A stretch of DNA of 25,737 nucleotides, from contig CABRID010000016.1 of assembly GCA_902470895.1 (NCBI GenBank), forward strand, positions 1 to 25,737, in the 5' to 3' direction. Source of the DNA: an uncultured Collinsella sp. (GTDB lineage: Bacteria > Actinomycetota > Coriobacteriia > Coriobacteriales > Coriobacteriaceae). Below, in pieces: positions 1 to 6,701 of the stretch. The stretch's first letter is position 1, and every line of letters begins with the position of its first letter. Under the pieces are notes generated by a model. It ran no database searches. It was given only the letters and a program-made list of their open reading frames with translations, and was not told the DNA's origin. Both the position numbers and the translations under genes were made by a program.

Positions 1-4
1 CCCA

Positions 5-50
5 TGCGGACTCCAATCTGGACCGGACTCGGTCCAACTTTTTGTCCGCA
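5..50. repeat. Nested palindrome at left edge, REP-like or weak terminator
   Basis: The outer arms TGCGGAC (5-11) and GTCCGCA (44-50) pair perfectly. Inside them TGGACC (19-24) pairs with GGTCCA (31-36), and T5 (39-43) follows the inner hairpin on the + strand. It could be a weak terminator for an unseen gene to the left, or part of a dispersed palindromic repeat. No coding potential is seen in it. Confidence 0.35.
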
Positions 51-60
51 CCCCCAGTCT

Positions 61-86
61 GTCCCCAATGAGTGTCCCCAATGAGT
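61..86. repeat. Two-copy 13-bp tandem repeat
   Basis: GTCCCCAATGAGT occurs twice back to back (61-73 and 74-86). It lies between the nested palindrome at 5-50 and the rpmB terminator. Short G-rich units of the GGGGACA type often accompany REP-like elements, but with only two copies here the nature is undecided. Confidence 0.5.
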
Positions 87-88
87 GC

Positions 89-121
89 AAAAAGGCGCCC
101 TCCGTAGGGGAGGGCGCCTTT
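89..121 (-). terminator. Rho-independent terminator of rpmB
   Basis: A 13-bp perfect GC-rich stem (91-103 with 109-121) has a 5-nt loop. Read on the minus strand it runs into T5 (complement of 89-93). It lies about 70 bases past the rpmB stop codon, in the right orientation to end that transcript. A short T tract on the other strand may make it partly bidirectional. Confidence 0.85.
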
Positions 122-189
122 GGTAAGTTCTATATGAACGCGAGGTCTTTGACCCGGAGAGTCCGAGGTACTTGTTGGTAAGACCTTAT

Positions 190-378
190 TTAGGAGCGCG
201 CAACCTTGCCGGACTTGAGGCAGGTGGAGCAAACGTTCATCTTGCGACGGTGACCATCGACGACGACATAGACGCGCTGGATGTTGGGGCGGAACTTACG
301 GTTGGTGACGCGGTGAGAGTGGCTGATGGAGCGACCGGCAACGGGGTGCTTACCGCAAACTTCGCAAACTTTGGACAT
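190..378 (-). CDS. rpmB: 50S ribosomal protein L28
   Basis: This is L28, a small basic protein of the large ribosomal subunit, here 62 residues. It starts MSKVCEVCGKHP and has two CxxC pairs (C5/C8 and C50/C53) that should bind zinc, as in the zinc-ribbon forms of L28. The central part GRSISHSHRVTNRKFRPN is the usual family signature. The ATG at 378 was chosen over an upstream in-frame start (426) because GGAGGG (complement of about 385-390) sits at ordinary distance before it and the family begins MSKVC. It is the only minus-strand gene here and diverges from the pyr operon. A terminator follows at 89-121. The identification is secure. Confidence 0.96.
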   Translation of the reverse strand: MSKVCEVCGKHPVAGRSISHSHRVTNRKFRPNIQRVYVVVDGHRRKMNVCSTCLKSGKVARS

Positions 379-432
379 AACTGACCCTCCTTGGGCGACA
401 AACGAACATGTCGCGTTAACAAACAAGCCTGA

Positions 433-438
433 ACTATA
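433..438 (-). promoter_or_regulatory. Candidate -10 box for rpmB
   Basis: TATAGT is read on the minus strand, about 55 bases before the rpmB ATG. No convincing -35 is seen at 16-18 bases. It would give a 5' untranslated region of about 48 bases. Confidence 0.35.
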
Positions 439-569
439 GCACAGAAGCAGCTCCCTGTGCGTAATCTACACAGAGATATTCCTCTTTTGGCGATAGTGCC
501 CACGCCACGGCCCTGGACGTAGATCCGATTTGCGTGCAGCAGAGGGGATTATGCCAGCTCGTGCGTGCG

Positions 570-598
570 TTTTCAAGCTCGTCCCACAAATATATATA
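570..598 (+). promoter_or_regulatory. Candidate upstream promoter of the pyr operon
   Basis: TTTTCA (570-575) and TATATA (593-598) are separated by 17 bases in the most AT-rich part of the 450-base gap between rpmB and pyrR. Transcription from here would give a leader of about 225 bases. Each hexamer matches consensus at four positions. The TACACT box at 670 competes with it. Outside these signals and the leader structures at 694-808, the gap (379-829) shows nothing I can name. Confidence 0.3.
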
Positions 599-669
599 GG
601 TTTATGGAGCATTGGGCTCCGTTTACGGATTGCTCTGTATTTATGCTCGCAATTAAGCTCGAGGTTGGC

Positions 670-675
670 TACACT
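670..675 (+). promoter_or_regulatory. Alternative -10 box for the pyr operon
   Basis: TACACT lies 19 bases before the first leader hairpin, with only a poor -35 (around 646-652). A start near 682 would still leave all leader hairpins (694-808) in the transcript. Confidence 0.3.
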
Positions 676-693
676 ATCCCTTGACCATTAAAG

Positions 694-756
694 GGGTACG
701 AGATACCCACATGGAATTACATAGCTGCCAAAGAGCAGCCTTTCCTGTGGGTGTCT
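694..756 (+). promoter_or_regulatory. pyr leader: antiterminator and candidate PyrR-binding hairpin
   Basis: AGATACCCACA (701-711) pairs over 11 bases with TGTGGGTGTCT (746-756). The stem continues inward with GGAA (713-716) and TTCC (742-745). At its tip GCTGC (724-728) and GCAGC (735-739) close a hexaloop CAAAGA, with an asymmetric internal bulge below it. The 3' arm overlaps the 5' arm of the terminator at 749-790, so the two structures exclude each other. A third small hairpin, GGGTA (694-698) with TACCC (704-708), uses the 5' arm of the antiterminator. PyrR-binding hairpins of Bacillus end in a hexaloop of form CNGNGA, and this loop differs only at the third base. Which state PyrR would stabilise cannot be read from sequence. 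Confidence 0.65.
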
Positions 757-790
757 GGTCCGCTTTGAGCGGTCGGGCATCTATTTTTTT
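749..790 (+). terminator. Attenuator terminator in the pyr leader
   Basis: GGGTGTCTGGTCCGC (749-763) pairs imperfectly with GCGGTCGGGCATCT (769-782) around a 5-base loop, with one mismatch, one bulge and a few G-U pairs. Seven T residues follow (784-790). It ends 39 bases before the pyrR start, so read-through is needed for operon expression. TTGACTG (789-795) and CAGTCAA (802-808) form another small hairpin between it and the pyrR ribosome binding site. Confidence 0.7.
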
Positions 791-829
791 GACTGTGTCA
801 GCAGTCAAGACATGTGAGGAAGGAGATCG

Positions 830-1414
830 ATGGGCACGACTTCCCCCAAGGCGGTCATCATGGACGAGACCGCCGTCAATCGAGCGATGACCCGCATCGC
901 GCACGAGATTCTCGAGCGCAACGAGGGCTGTGAAGACCTCGCTCTGGTCGGCATCGTCACGCGCGGCGACCTTCTGGCAAAGAAGCTCGCCGAGGAGATC
1001 AAGGAGATCGAGGGCGTCGACGTTCCGCTCGGCAGCCTCGATATCAGCTTCTACCGCGATGACTACGCTACCAATTTCGCTCCCGCGATCCACGCCACCA
1101 ACATTCCCTTCAGTGTCGACGGCAAGCGCGTCGTGCTGGTGGACGACATCCTGTACACGGGTCGTACCATCCGCGCCGCTCTGGACGCCGTCATGGACCT
1201 GGGCCGTCCGAGCCGCATCGAGCTGGCAGTTCTCGTTGACCGCGGCCACCGTGAGCTCCCCATCTCGCCGGACTTTGTCGGCAAGAACGTTCCCTCGTCG
1301 CATGAGGAGAACGTGCACCTATATATGAAGGAAGTCGACGGCCACACCGCTGTCGAGATTAACGACGTCGCGCCGGGTTCCCACGTGGGCTCCGCGCCGC
1401 TGGGAGGTGAGTAG
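830..1414 (+). CDS. pyrR: Bifunctional pyr operon regulator / uracil phosphoribosyltransferase PyrR
   Basis: PyrR binds pyr mRNA in response to UMP and has uracil phosphoribosyltransferase activity. The 194-residue protein has the type I phosphoribosyltransferase fold signature. The PRPP loop VVLVDDILYTGRT is at about residues 101-113, and the upstream GIVTRGD and DISFYRDD segments are typical of PyrR. The ATG follows an AGGAG motif at ordinary spacing. It is the first gene of the pyr operon and sits directly behind the attenuator at 694-790, which is where a self-regulating PyrR is expected. In some actinobacteria PyrR acts on translation; the T-tract terminator here argues for transcriptional attenuation. 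A C-terminal tail of about 15 residues goes a little beyond the usual 180-residue length. Confidence 0.95.
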   Translation: MGTTSPKAVIMDETAVNRAMTRIAHEILERNEGCEDLALVGIVTRGDLLAKKLAEEIKEIEGVDVPLGSLDISFYRDDYATNFAPAIHATNIPFSVDGKRVVLVDDILYTGRTIRAALDAVMDLGRPSRIELAVLVDRGHRELPISPDFVGKNVPSSHEENVHLYMKEVDGHTAVEINDVAPGSHVGSAPLGGE

Positions 1415-1418
1415 TACC

Positions 1419-2363
1419 GTGGCGTTCAACCATAAGCACCTGATCGACATTACCGAGTACTCCGAAGAGGACATCAAGCTCATCCTCGAGACCGCCAAGG
1501 CGTTCTCCGAGGTCAACGAGCGTGCGATCAAGAAGGTCCCCACGCTCAAGGGCAAGACCATCGTCAACATGTTCAACGAGCCCTCGACGCGCACCCGCAG
1601 CTCCTTCGAGCTCGCCGAGAAGCGTCTTTCGGCCGACAGCCTCAACTTTGGCGGCTCCTCGACCTCCACGGTCAAGGGCGAGAGCCTCGTCGACACCGTC
1701 GAGACCCTCAACGCCTACAAGATCGACTGTATCGTCGTTCGCGATAAGCACGCCGGTGCTCCCTACATCGTCACGCAGAACTCGCCCGCGAGCGTCATCT
1801 GCGCCGGCGACGGCAAGCACAACCATCCCACGCAGGCCCTGCTCGACCTGTACACCATCTGGGAGCACAAGGGTGATTTCCACGGTCTGAAGGTCGCCGT
1901 CGTCGGCGATATCGCCCACTCCCGTGTTTGCGGCTCGCTGATCCCCGCCCTTAAGATCATGGGCTGCGAGACCTACGCCGTCGCTCCCGGCACGCTGCTG
2001 CCTCCGGCGCCCGAGGTCCTGGGCTGCGACCACGTGACGAGCGACCTCGATTCCGTCTTGCCCGAGCTGGACGTTGTCTACATGCTGCGCGTGCAGCAGG
2101 AGCGCCTCGAGGGCGCTCCGTTCCCGACCATTCGTGAGTACCACAAGCTCTTCGGCCTGACCAAGGACCGCGAGAAGCTCATGAAGCCCGATGCGATCAT
2201 CTGCCACCCGGGCCCCATCAACCGCGGCGTCGAGTTCGACTCCTATATGGCCGACCACCCGCAACGCTCCGTCATCCTGGAGCAGGTCTACGCCGGTATC
2301 TGCGTGCGTATGGCTATCCTGTATCTGCTGCTTGGAGGTGCCGATAATGGCCTTGCTTCTTAA
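1419..2363 (+). CDS. pyrB: Aspartate carbamoyltransferase catalytic subunit
   Basis: PyrB joins carbamoyl phosphate and aspartate to give carbamoyl-aspartate, the first committed step of pyrimidine synthesis. The carbamoyl-phosphate loop STRTR (about residues 56-60), the HNHPTQALLDLYTI segment (about 134-147) and the CHPGPINRGVE motif near the C-terminus are all present. The GTG at 1419 was chosen because GGGAGG (1402-1407) lies 11 bases before it. The in-frame GTG at 1407 would overlap the pyrR end and has no ribosome binding site, but cannot be excluded (318 instead of 314 residues). The gene follows pyrR by four bases and overlaps pyrC by 17. No regulatory subunit pyrI is present, as is usual in Gram-positive bacteria. 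Confidence 0.95.
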   Translation: MAFNHKHLIDITEYSEEDIKLILETAKAFSEVNERAIKKVPTLKGKTIVNMFNEPSTRTRSSFELAEKRLSADSLNFGGSSTSTVKGESLVDTVETLNAYKIDCIVVRDKHAGAPYIVTQNSPASVICAGDGKHNHPTQALLDLYTIWEHKGDFHGLKVAVVGDIAHSRVCGSLIPALKIMGCETYAVAPGTLLPPAPEVLGCDHVTSDLDSVLPELDVVYMLRVQQERLEGAPFPTIREYHKLFGLTKDREKLMKPDAIICHPGPINRGVEFDSYMADHPQRSVILEQVYAGICVRMAILYLLLGGADNGLAS

Positions 2364-3636
2364 GAATGCCCACGTCGTCGACCCGTCCGTCGAGCTTGAC
2401 GGTGTCGTTGACGTCCTGATTGACGGCGACAAGATCGCCGAGGTCGGCGAGAATCTCGCCGTCGAGGGAGCCGAGGTCCGCGACCTTTCCGGCAAGTACC
2501 TCGTCCCCGGTCTGGTGGATATGCACGTTCACCTTCGCGAGCCCGGCTACGAGGTCAAAGAGGACATCGAGAGCGGTACCCGTGCAGCTGCCAAGGGCGG
2601 CTTCACCGGCGTGTGCGCCATGCCCAACACCGATCCCGTCACCGATAACGGCACCGTCGTGGAGTTCGTCAAGTCCCGCGCTGCCGAGGTCGGTCACTGC
2701 CGCGTCTATCCGTCGGGAGCCATGACCCGCGGTCTTAAGGGTGAGGCCATGTCCGAGATGGGCGATATGGTCGCCCACGGCGCCGTCGCCTTCACTGACG
2801 ACGGTCGCGGCGTGCAGGGCGCGGGCATGCTCCGTCGCTGCATGGACTACGGCAAGATGTTCGGCAAGGTCTTTATGAGCCACTGCCAGGACGAGGACCT
2901 GGTCGGCCACGGCCAGATCAACGAGGGCAAGGTCTCGACCCGTCTGGCTCTCGAGGGCTGGCCGGCTGCCGGCGAGGAGCTCCAGATCGCCCGCGACATC
3001 GAGATCGCCAAGCTGACCGGTGCCAAGCTGCACATCCAGCACATCTCCACCGCCCATGGCCTGGAGATCGTGCGTGCCGGTAAGGCCGCTGGCGTTCAGG
3101 TTACCTGCGAGGCCACCCCGCACCACATGTTCCTGACCGAGAACGACCTGGACGAGACCTACAACACCTCGCTCAAGGTCAATCCGCCGCTGCGTACCGA
3201 GGAGGATGCCGAGGCCATCCGCCAGGGCGTCATCGACGGCACCGTCGACGTTATCGTCACCGATCACGCTCCCCACACCCCGTGGGAGAAGGCCCGTGAG
3301 TTCGAGCTCGCGCCCTTTGGTATGATCGGCCTCGAGACTTCGCTGTCGCTCGTCCTCACCGAGCTGGTCAACACGGGCAAGATGAGCATGGGCCGCATGG
3401 TCGAGCTCATGGCCATCAAGCCGCGTGAGATCTTGGGCCTCGACCAGGTTCAGGTCAAGGCGGGCTCCGTTGCCGACCTGACCGTGTTCGATCCCACCGC
3501 AACCTGGACGGTCGGCGAGGACGGTTACGAGTCGCGTGCCGAGAACTCCGGTTTTGCCGGCCGCACGCTCACCGGTCGTGCCACCGATGTGTTTGTCGGC
3601 GGCAAGCAGACGCTCGCCGACGGCTGCATCTGCTAG
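2347..3636 (+). CDS. pyrC: Dihydroorotase, type I
   Basis: PyrC closes carbamoyl-aspartate to dihydroorotate. The 429-residue length and motifs fit the type I amidohydrolase class. Metal ligands are in DMHVHLREPG (H60, H62), followed by MPNTDP, the SHCQDED histidine region, and TDHAPHTPWEK with the catalytic aspartate at about D306. The ATG at 2347 lies inside the end of pyrB (17-base overlap) and has GGAGG at 2334-2338, so translation is probably coupled. A longer open frame to 2191 is out-of-frame pyrB sequence and was not used. The gene ends 92 bases before pyrK, the largest gap inside the operon, and that gap contains a strong hairpin. Confidence 0.95.
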   Translation: MALLLKNAHVVDPSVELDGVVDVLIDGDKIAEVGENLAVEGAEVRDLSGKYLVPGLVDMHVHLREPGYEVKEDIESGTRAAAKGGFTGVCAMPNTDPVTDNGTVVEFVKSRAAEVGHCRVYPSGAMTRGLKGEAMSEMGDMVAHGAVAFTDDGRGVQGAGMLRRCMDYGKMFGKVFMSHCQDEDLVGHGQINEGKVSTRLALEGWPAAGEELQIARDIEIAKLTGAKLHIQHISTAHGLEIVRAGKAAGVQVTCEATPHHMFLTENDLDETYNTSLKVNPPLRTEEDAEAIRQGVIDGTVDVIVTDHAPHTPWEKAREFELAPFGMIGLETSLSLVLTELVNTGKMSMGRMVELMAIKPREILGLDQVQVKAGSVADLTVFDPTATWTVGEDGYESRAENSGFAGRTLTGRATDVFVGGKQTLADGCIC

Positions 3637-3656
3637 CATAGCCTTATCGCTTTTGT

Positions 3657-3681
3657 GCGCGGTGCCCTTGCGGTGCCGCGC
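3657..3681 (+). terminator. Hairpin between pyrC and pyrK, possible partial terminator or processing site
   Basis: A 10-bp stem (3657-3666 with 3672-3681), including two G-U pairs, has a 5-base loop. It is followed by TTTCTGTT, an imperfect T tract. It starts 20 bases after the pyrC stop. It could lower expression of pyrK-pyrD-pyrF or mark an mRNA processing point. Confidence 0.45.
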
Positions 3682-3728
3682 TTTCTGTTCGCCTAAACCA
3701 TGCAACCGCATGGGGGATTGGAGCGTCT

Positions 3729-4520
3729 ATGCCCACACCTTCCACTGCACGCATGCACGACTTCGAGGTCGTCTCGAACCGGGAGATCGCCGACGGCATC
3801 TTCTCGCTCGTTATCTCGGCCCCCAAGCTTGCAAGTGCGCTCAAGCCCGGTCAGTTTGTGAACATTGCCGTGCCCGGCGATGCGTCCTCGCTGCTTCGCG
3901 TGCCCCTGAGCTACTACCGCGCCGACGCCGAGGCCGGCACCGTTGAGCTGTGGTACGCCGTCGTGGGCGACGACACTCGTCGTCTGTCGCAGATGGCCCC
4001 CGGTTCCACCTCTAATCTGCTGGGCCCTGGCGGCCGCGGCTGGCTTGTGCCCGAGGGCACCAGGAAGGCGCTGCTCGTTGCGGGAGGCATCGGTGTTCCG
4101 CCTGTGCTGTGCCTTGCCGGCATGCTCGTCGAGCAGGGTGTGGCCGTCGACGTGTGCCTGGGCTTTGGCACCGCGTCCAAGGCCGTGGGAGTCGATGAGT
4201 TCCGCGCGCTGGGCGCCACGGTCAACGTGTGCACCGACGACGGCTCGCTCGGCACGCACGGTTTTTGCACCGACCCGGCAGCCGAGCTGCTTGGAGAGGG
4301 CGGCTACGACTACGTTGCCAGCTGCGGTCCCGCCGTCATGATGAAGAAGGTCGCCGCCGCTGCCGCCGAGGCCGGTGCGTACTGCGAGGTGTCGCTCGAG
4401 CGCATGATGAGCTGTGGCTTTGGCGCCTGCAACACCTGCAATGTCGAGACGGTCGACGGTATGAAGGGTGCTTGCATGTGCGGCCCCGTGTTCGATGCTT
4501 CCAAGGTGGTGGTCTTCTAG
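3729..4520 (+). CDS. pyrK: Dihydroorotate dehydrogenase B, electron-transfer subunit
   Basis: PyrK is the FAD and [2Fe-2S] subunit that passes electrons from PyrD to NAD+. The 263-residue protein has a ferredoxin-reductase-type FAD domain (GQFVNIAVP, LRVPLSYYR), a nucleotide-binding GGIGVPPVL segment from residue 119, and a C-terminal cluster site. Its cysteines are C229, C234, C237 and C249, in SCGFGACNTC and CMCGPVF; C251 is an extra cysteine. Start at ATG 3729 with GGAG 6 bases upstream; the ATG eight codons later (3753) is possible. The stop at 4518-4520 shares one base with the GTG of pyrD. The partner gene next door supports the class 1B, NAD-linked enzyme. Confidence 0.93.
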   Translation: MPTPSTARMHDFEVVSNREIADGIFSLVISAPKLASALKPGQFVNIAVPGDASSLLRVPLSYYRADAEAGTVELWYAVVGDDTRRLSQMAPGSTSNLLGPGGRGWLVPEGTRKALLVAGGIGVPPVLCLAGMLVEQGVAVDVCLGFGTASKAVGVDEFRALGATVNVCTDDGSLGTHGFCTDPAAELLGEGGYDYVASCGPAVMMKKVAAAAAEAGAYCEVSLERMMSCGFGACNTCNVETVDGMKGACMCGPVFDASKVVVF

Positions 4521-5443
4521 TGGGTACCGTGAACATGGCCGTCGATTTCGGCGGCGTCAGGATGCAAAACCCCATCAACACCGCAGCCGGTACCTTTGGC
4601 TACGGTTGGCAGTTCCAGAACTTCTTTGATGTTTCCCAACTGGGCGCCATCACCACCAAGGGTTGCGCTGCCGAGCCCTGGCCCGGCAACCCCGCGCCCC
4701 GCATGGCCGAGATTCCCGGCGGCATGATCAACTCCGTGGGCCTTCAGAACCCCGGCGTGGCCGCCTTTGCCCGCGAGTCCGGTCCGTGGCTCGAACAGCT
4801 GTCCAAAGACGGCTGCCAGGTCATTTGTCAGGTTGCCGGCCACTCCGTTGACGAGTTTGTCCGCGCACTCGAGATGTATGTCGAGCTGTGCCCCTGGGCT
4901 GCCGGCTACGAGATCAACGTGAGCTGCCCTAATATCGCCGCCGGCGGTGCCGCCATGGGATCAACGCCCGAGGGCGCCTCTTCCGTTATGGCTGCCTGCC
5001 GCAAGGTGACCGATAAGCCGCTGTTCGTGAAGATGGCGCCGGTCAACGTCGCCGAGATCGCCAAGGCCCTCGAGGCTGCCGGTGCCGATGGTCTTTCGGT
5101 CATCAACTCCATCCAGGGCATGGCCATCGACGTCCATACCCGCAAGTCTCGCGTGGCCAAGCCCAAGGGCGGCCTTTCGGGCCCGCTGTGCCACCACATC
5201 GCCGTGCGCATGGTCTGGGAGGTCGCCCAGGCCGTCGATATCCCCATCAACGGTGTCGGCGGTGTCATGACCGGCGAGGATGCGGCTGAGTTTATCCTGG
5301 CCGGCGCCACCTGCGTGTCGGTCGGCATGGCCAACTTCGTCGATCCGTGTGCTTCGCTTAAGATCGCGCATGAGCTCGAGGCCTGGGCCGAGTCCCAGGG
5401 CGTAAAGGACATCAACGAGCTGGTAGGTGCTTTCGAATGCTAG
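4520..5443 (+). CDS. pyrD: Dihydroorotate dehydrogenase B, catalytic subunit
   Basis: PyrD oxidises dihydroorotate to orotate using FMN. The NVSCPN motif with the conserved cysteine (C136) is the class 1 active-site loop. KMAPVNV, NSIQGMAIDV and the phosphate-binding NGVGGVMTGEDAAEFILAGA follow in order, as in class 1B enzymes paired with PyrK. The GTG at 4520 overlaps the pyrK stop by one base (TAGTG) and has AAGGTGG upstream. The ATG at 4535 (302 residues) is the main alternative start, since GTG at 4529 is also in frame but lacks support. The C-terminus overlaps pyrF by seven bases, so translation of pyrK, pyrD and pyrF is probably coupled. Confidence 0.93.
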   Translation: MGTVNMAVDFGGVRMQNPINTAAGTFGYGWQFQNFFDVSQLGAITTKGCAAEPWPGNPAPRMAEIPGGMINSVGLQNPGVAAFARESGPWLEQLSKDGCQVICQVAGHSVDEFVRALEMYVELCPWAAGYEINVSCPNIAAGGAAMGSTPEGASSVMAACRKVTDKPLFVKMAPVNVAEIAKALEAAGADGLSVINSIQGMAIDVHTRKSRVAKPKGGLSGPLCHHIAVRMVWEVAQAVDIPINGVGGVMTGEDAAEFILAGATCVSVGMANFVDPCASLKIAHELEAWAESQGVKDINELVGAFEC

Positions 5444-6153
5444 AGAATGATGCCCGCGACCGTGTTATCGTCGCCCTCGACTGCGACCGTGAGCGCGCGC
5501 TCGAGCTCGCCCACGAGCTTTCGGGCCATGCTGCCTGGCTCAAGGTCGGCATGACGCTCTATTACGCTGAGGGTCCCCAGATCGTCAAGACGTTCAAGGA
5601 CTTGGGCTTTAAGGTCTTCCTCGACCTTAAGTTCCATGATATTCCGCATCAGGTGCGCGGCGCTGCCCGCTCGGCCTCGCTTGCCGGTGCCGACCTGCTT
5701 TCGGTCCACGGCCTGGGCTCGGGCGCTATGCTCGCTGCCTGCCGTGAGGGTGCCGAGGAGGCGCGCGAGGACCGCGCCAAGCTCGTCGCCATCACCGTGC
5801 TCACGAGCATGAATCAGGATGCCTTGAGCGAGATCGGCGTCGAGTCGCCCGTGGCCGAGGAGGCCGCCCGCCTGGCAAAGCTCGCTCAGGCCAACGGCAT
5901 CGACGGTATCGTGTGCTCGCCGATGGAGGCTCACGACATGCGTGAGCTGCTGGGTCCTGATGCCCTGATCGTGACTCCGGGTGTGCGTCCGGTGGGTGCC
6001 GCCCTTGGTGACCAGTCCCGCGTGGCGACGCCTTCCCAGGCTATCGAGCGTGGCGCAAGCCACATTGTGGTGGGCCGTCCCATCACCGGTACCGACGATC
6101 CGGTTGCCGCCTTTGACGCCATCGTCGCCGAGCTGGTCGAAAACGTCGCGTAA
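5437..6153 (+). CDS. pyrF: Orotidine 5'-phosphate decarboxylase
   Basis: PyrF removes CO2 from OMP to give UMP, the last step of the pathway. The 238-residue protein begins with VIVALDC and contains the catalytic DLKFHDIP motif (D63, K65, D68). The C-terminal phosphate-binding region reads TPGVRP and IVVGRPIT. Its length and order match the short bacterial group (class I, B. subtilis/E. coli type). The ATG lies within the last codons of pyrD. It is the last recognisable gene of the pyr operon. pyrE, which makes its substrate OMP, is not in this window. No clear terminator with a T tract follows immediately; the inverted repeat at 6199-6256 may serve. Confidence 0.95.
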   Translation: MLENDARDRVIVALDCDRERALELAHELSGHAAWLKVGMTLYYAEGPQIVKTFKDLGFKVFLDLKFHDIPHQVRGAARSASLAGADLLSVHGLGSGAMLAACREGAEEAREDRAKLVAITVLTSMNQDALSEIGVESPVAEEAARLAKLAQANGIDGIVCSPMEAHDMRELLGPDALIVTPGVRPVGAALGDQSRVATPSQAIERGASHIVVGRPITGTDDPVAAFDAIVAELVENVA

Positions 6154-6198
6154 AAGATTCCCCTAAGTCACCACTTTTGGGCTTCATTAGCACAAAAT

Positions 6199-6256
6199 AG
6201 CCCCTGTGCCTGCGTAAACTTTCCCATCCTTTGTGTGGAATCGCAGGTCAGGGGCT
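6199..6256. repeat. Long imperfect inverted repeat downstream of pyrF
   Basis: AGCCCCTG (6199-6206) pairs with CAGGGGCT (6249-6256), and CCTGCG (6209-6214) with CGCAGG (6242-6247). That gives 14 pairs with a small internal loop and a 27-base apical loop. No good T tract follows on the + strand; TTTT follows on the minus strand. It may end the pyr transcript by stalling or protect its 3' end, or be a binding site in the mihF upstream region. Confidence 0.6.
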
Positions 6257-6275
6257 TAACTTTGGGCGCAGTATA

Positions 6276-6304
6276 TTGCACTTTTTGCGGGTATCGTCTA
6301 ACCT
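6276..6304 (+). promoter_or_regulatory. Candidate mihF promoter
   Basis: TTGCAC (6276-6281) and TAACCT (6299-6304) are spaced 17 bases apart. Both hexamers are weak. A start near 6311 would place the hairpin at 6320-6351 in the mRNA leader. Confidence 0.3.
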
Positions 6305-6319
6305 ATGGAGCCGCGATTA

Positions 6320-6351
6320 GGCATTTTGTACGTTCTACGTGCTAAAATGCC
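6320..6351 (+). promoter_or_regulatory. Hairpin in the mihF leader
   Basis: GGCATTTTGTACGT (6320-6333) pairs with ACGTGC (6337-6342) and AAAATGCC (6344-6351) around a 3-base loop, with one bulged T. This gives 14 pairs. It ends 31 bases before the GGAGG of mihF and has no T tract, so it is not a standard terminator. It may be an mRNA stability element, or an autoregulatory site as DNA. Confidence 0.5.
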
Positions 6352-6392
6352 AATTATTGAATCAGATATAACCCAACTATTTGGAGGTACGA

Positions 6393-6701
6393 ATGGCACT
6401 CCCTCAGCTTACCGACGAGCAGCGCAAGCAGGCTCTTGAGAAGGCTGCTGCCGCACGTCACGCCCGCGCTGAGCTTCGCGAGCAGATCAAGAAGGGCGAG
6501 AAGTCCCTCGAGTCCGTGCTCAACTCCGATGACCCCATCGCTTCCCGCATGAAGGTTTCCACCCTCATCGAGTCTCTCCCCGGTTATGGCAAGGCCAAGG
6601 CCGCCAAGATCATGGAGGAGCTCGGTATCTCCGCTACTCGTCGCGTCCAGGGCCTCGGCGTCCGTCAGCGCGAGCAGCTCCTCGAGCAGCTGACCAAATA
6701 A
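6393..6701 (+). CDS. mihF: Integration host factor, actinobacterial type
   Basis: This is a nucleoid protein of the actinobacterial mIHF/sIHF family, unrelated in sequence to proteobacterial IHF; it binds and compacts DNA. The 102-residue protein has a charged N-terminal helix (about 7-40). The family's conserved helix-two-turns-helix part LPGYGKAKAAKIMEELGI and the closing RRVQGLGVRQREQLL follow. The ATG at 6393 has GGAGG five bases upstream; the TTG at 6381 overlaps that site and was rejected. It lies directly before gmk with no gap, as in many actinobacteria. Its upstream gap of 239 bases is rich in hairpins, so it probably has its own promoter and leader control. Confidence 0.92.
   Translation: MALPQLTDEQRKQALEKAAAARHARAELREQIKKGEKSLESVLNSDDPIASRMKVSTLIESLPGYGKAKAAKIMEELGISATRRVQGLGVRQREQLLEQLTK

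Noticed and set aside
379..829. Small protein genes in the rpmB-pyrR gap
   Set aside because: Short frames here lack ribosome binding sites, and several cross the attenuator hairpins.
2314..3711. Minus-strand open frame of 465 codons opposite pyrC
   Set aside because: Antisense shadow of pyrC with no domain signature and no start signal.
6185..6200. TTAGCAC resembling half a CIRCE heat-shock operator
   Set aside because: The matching GAGTGCTAA half is missing at nine bases, and the downstream gene is mihF, not a chaperone.
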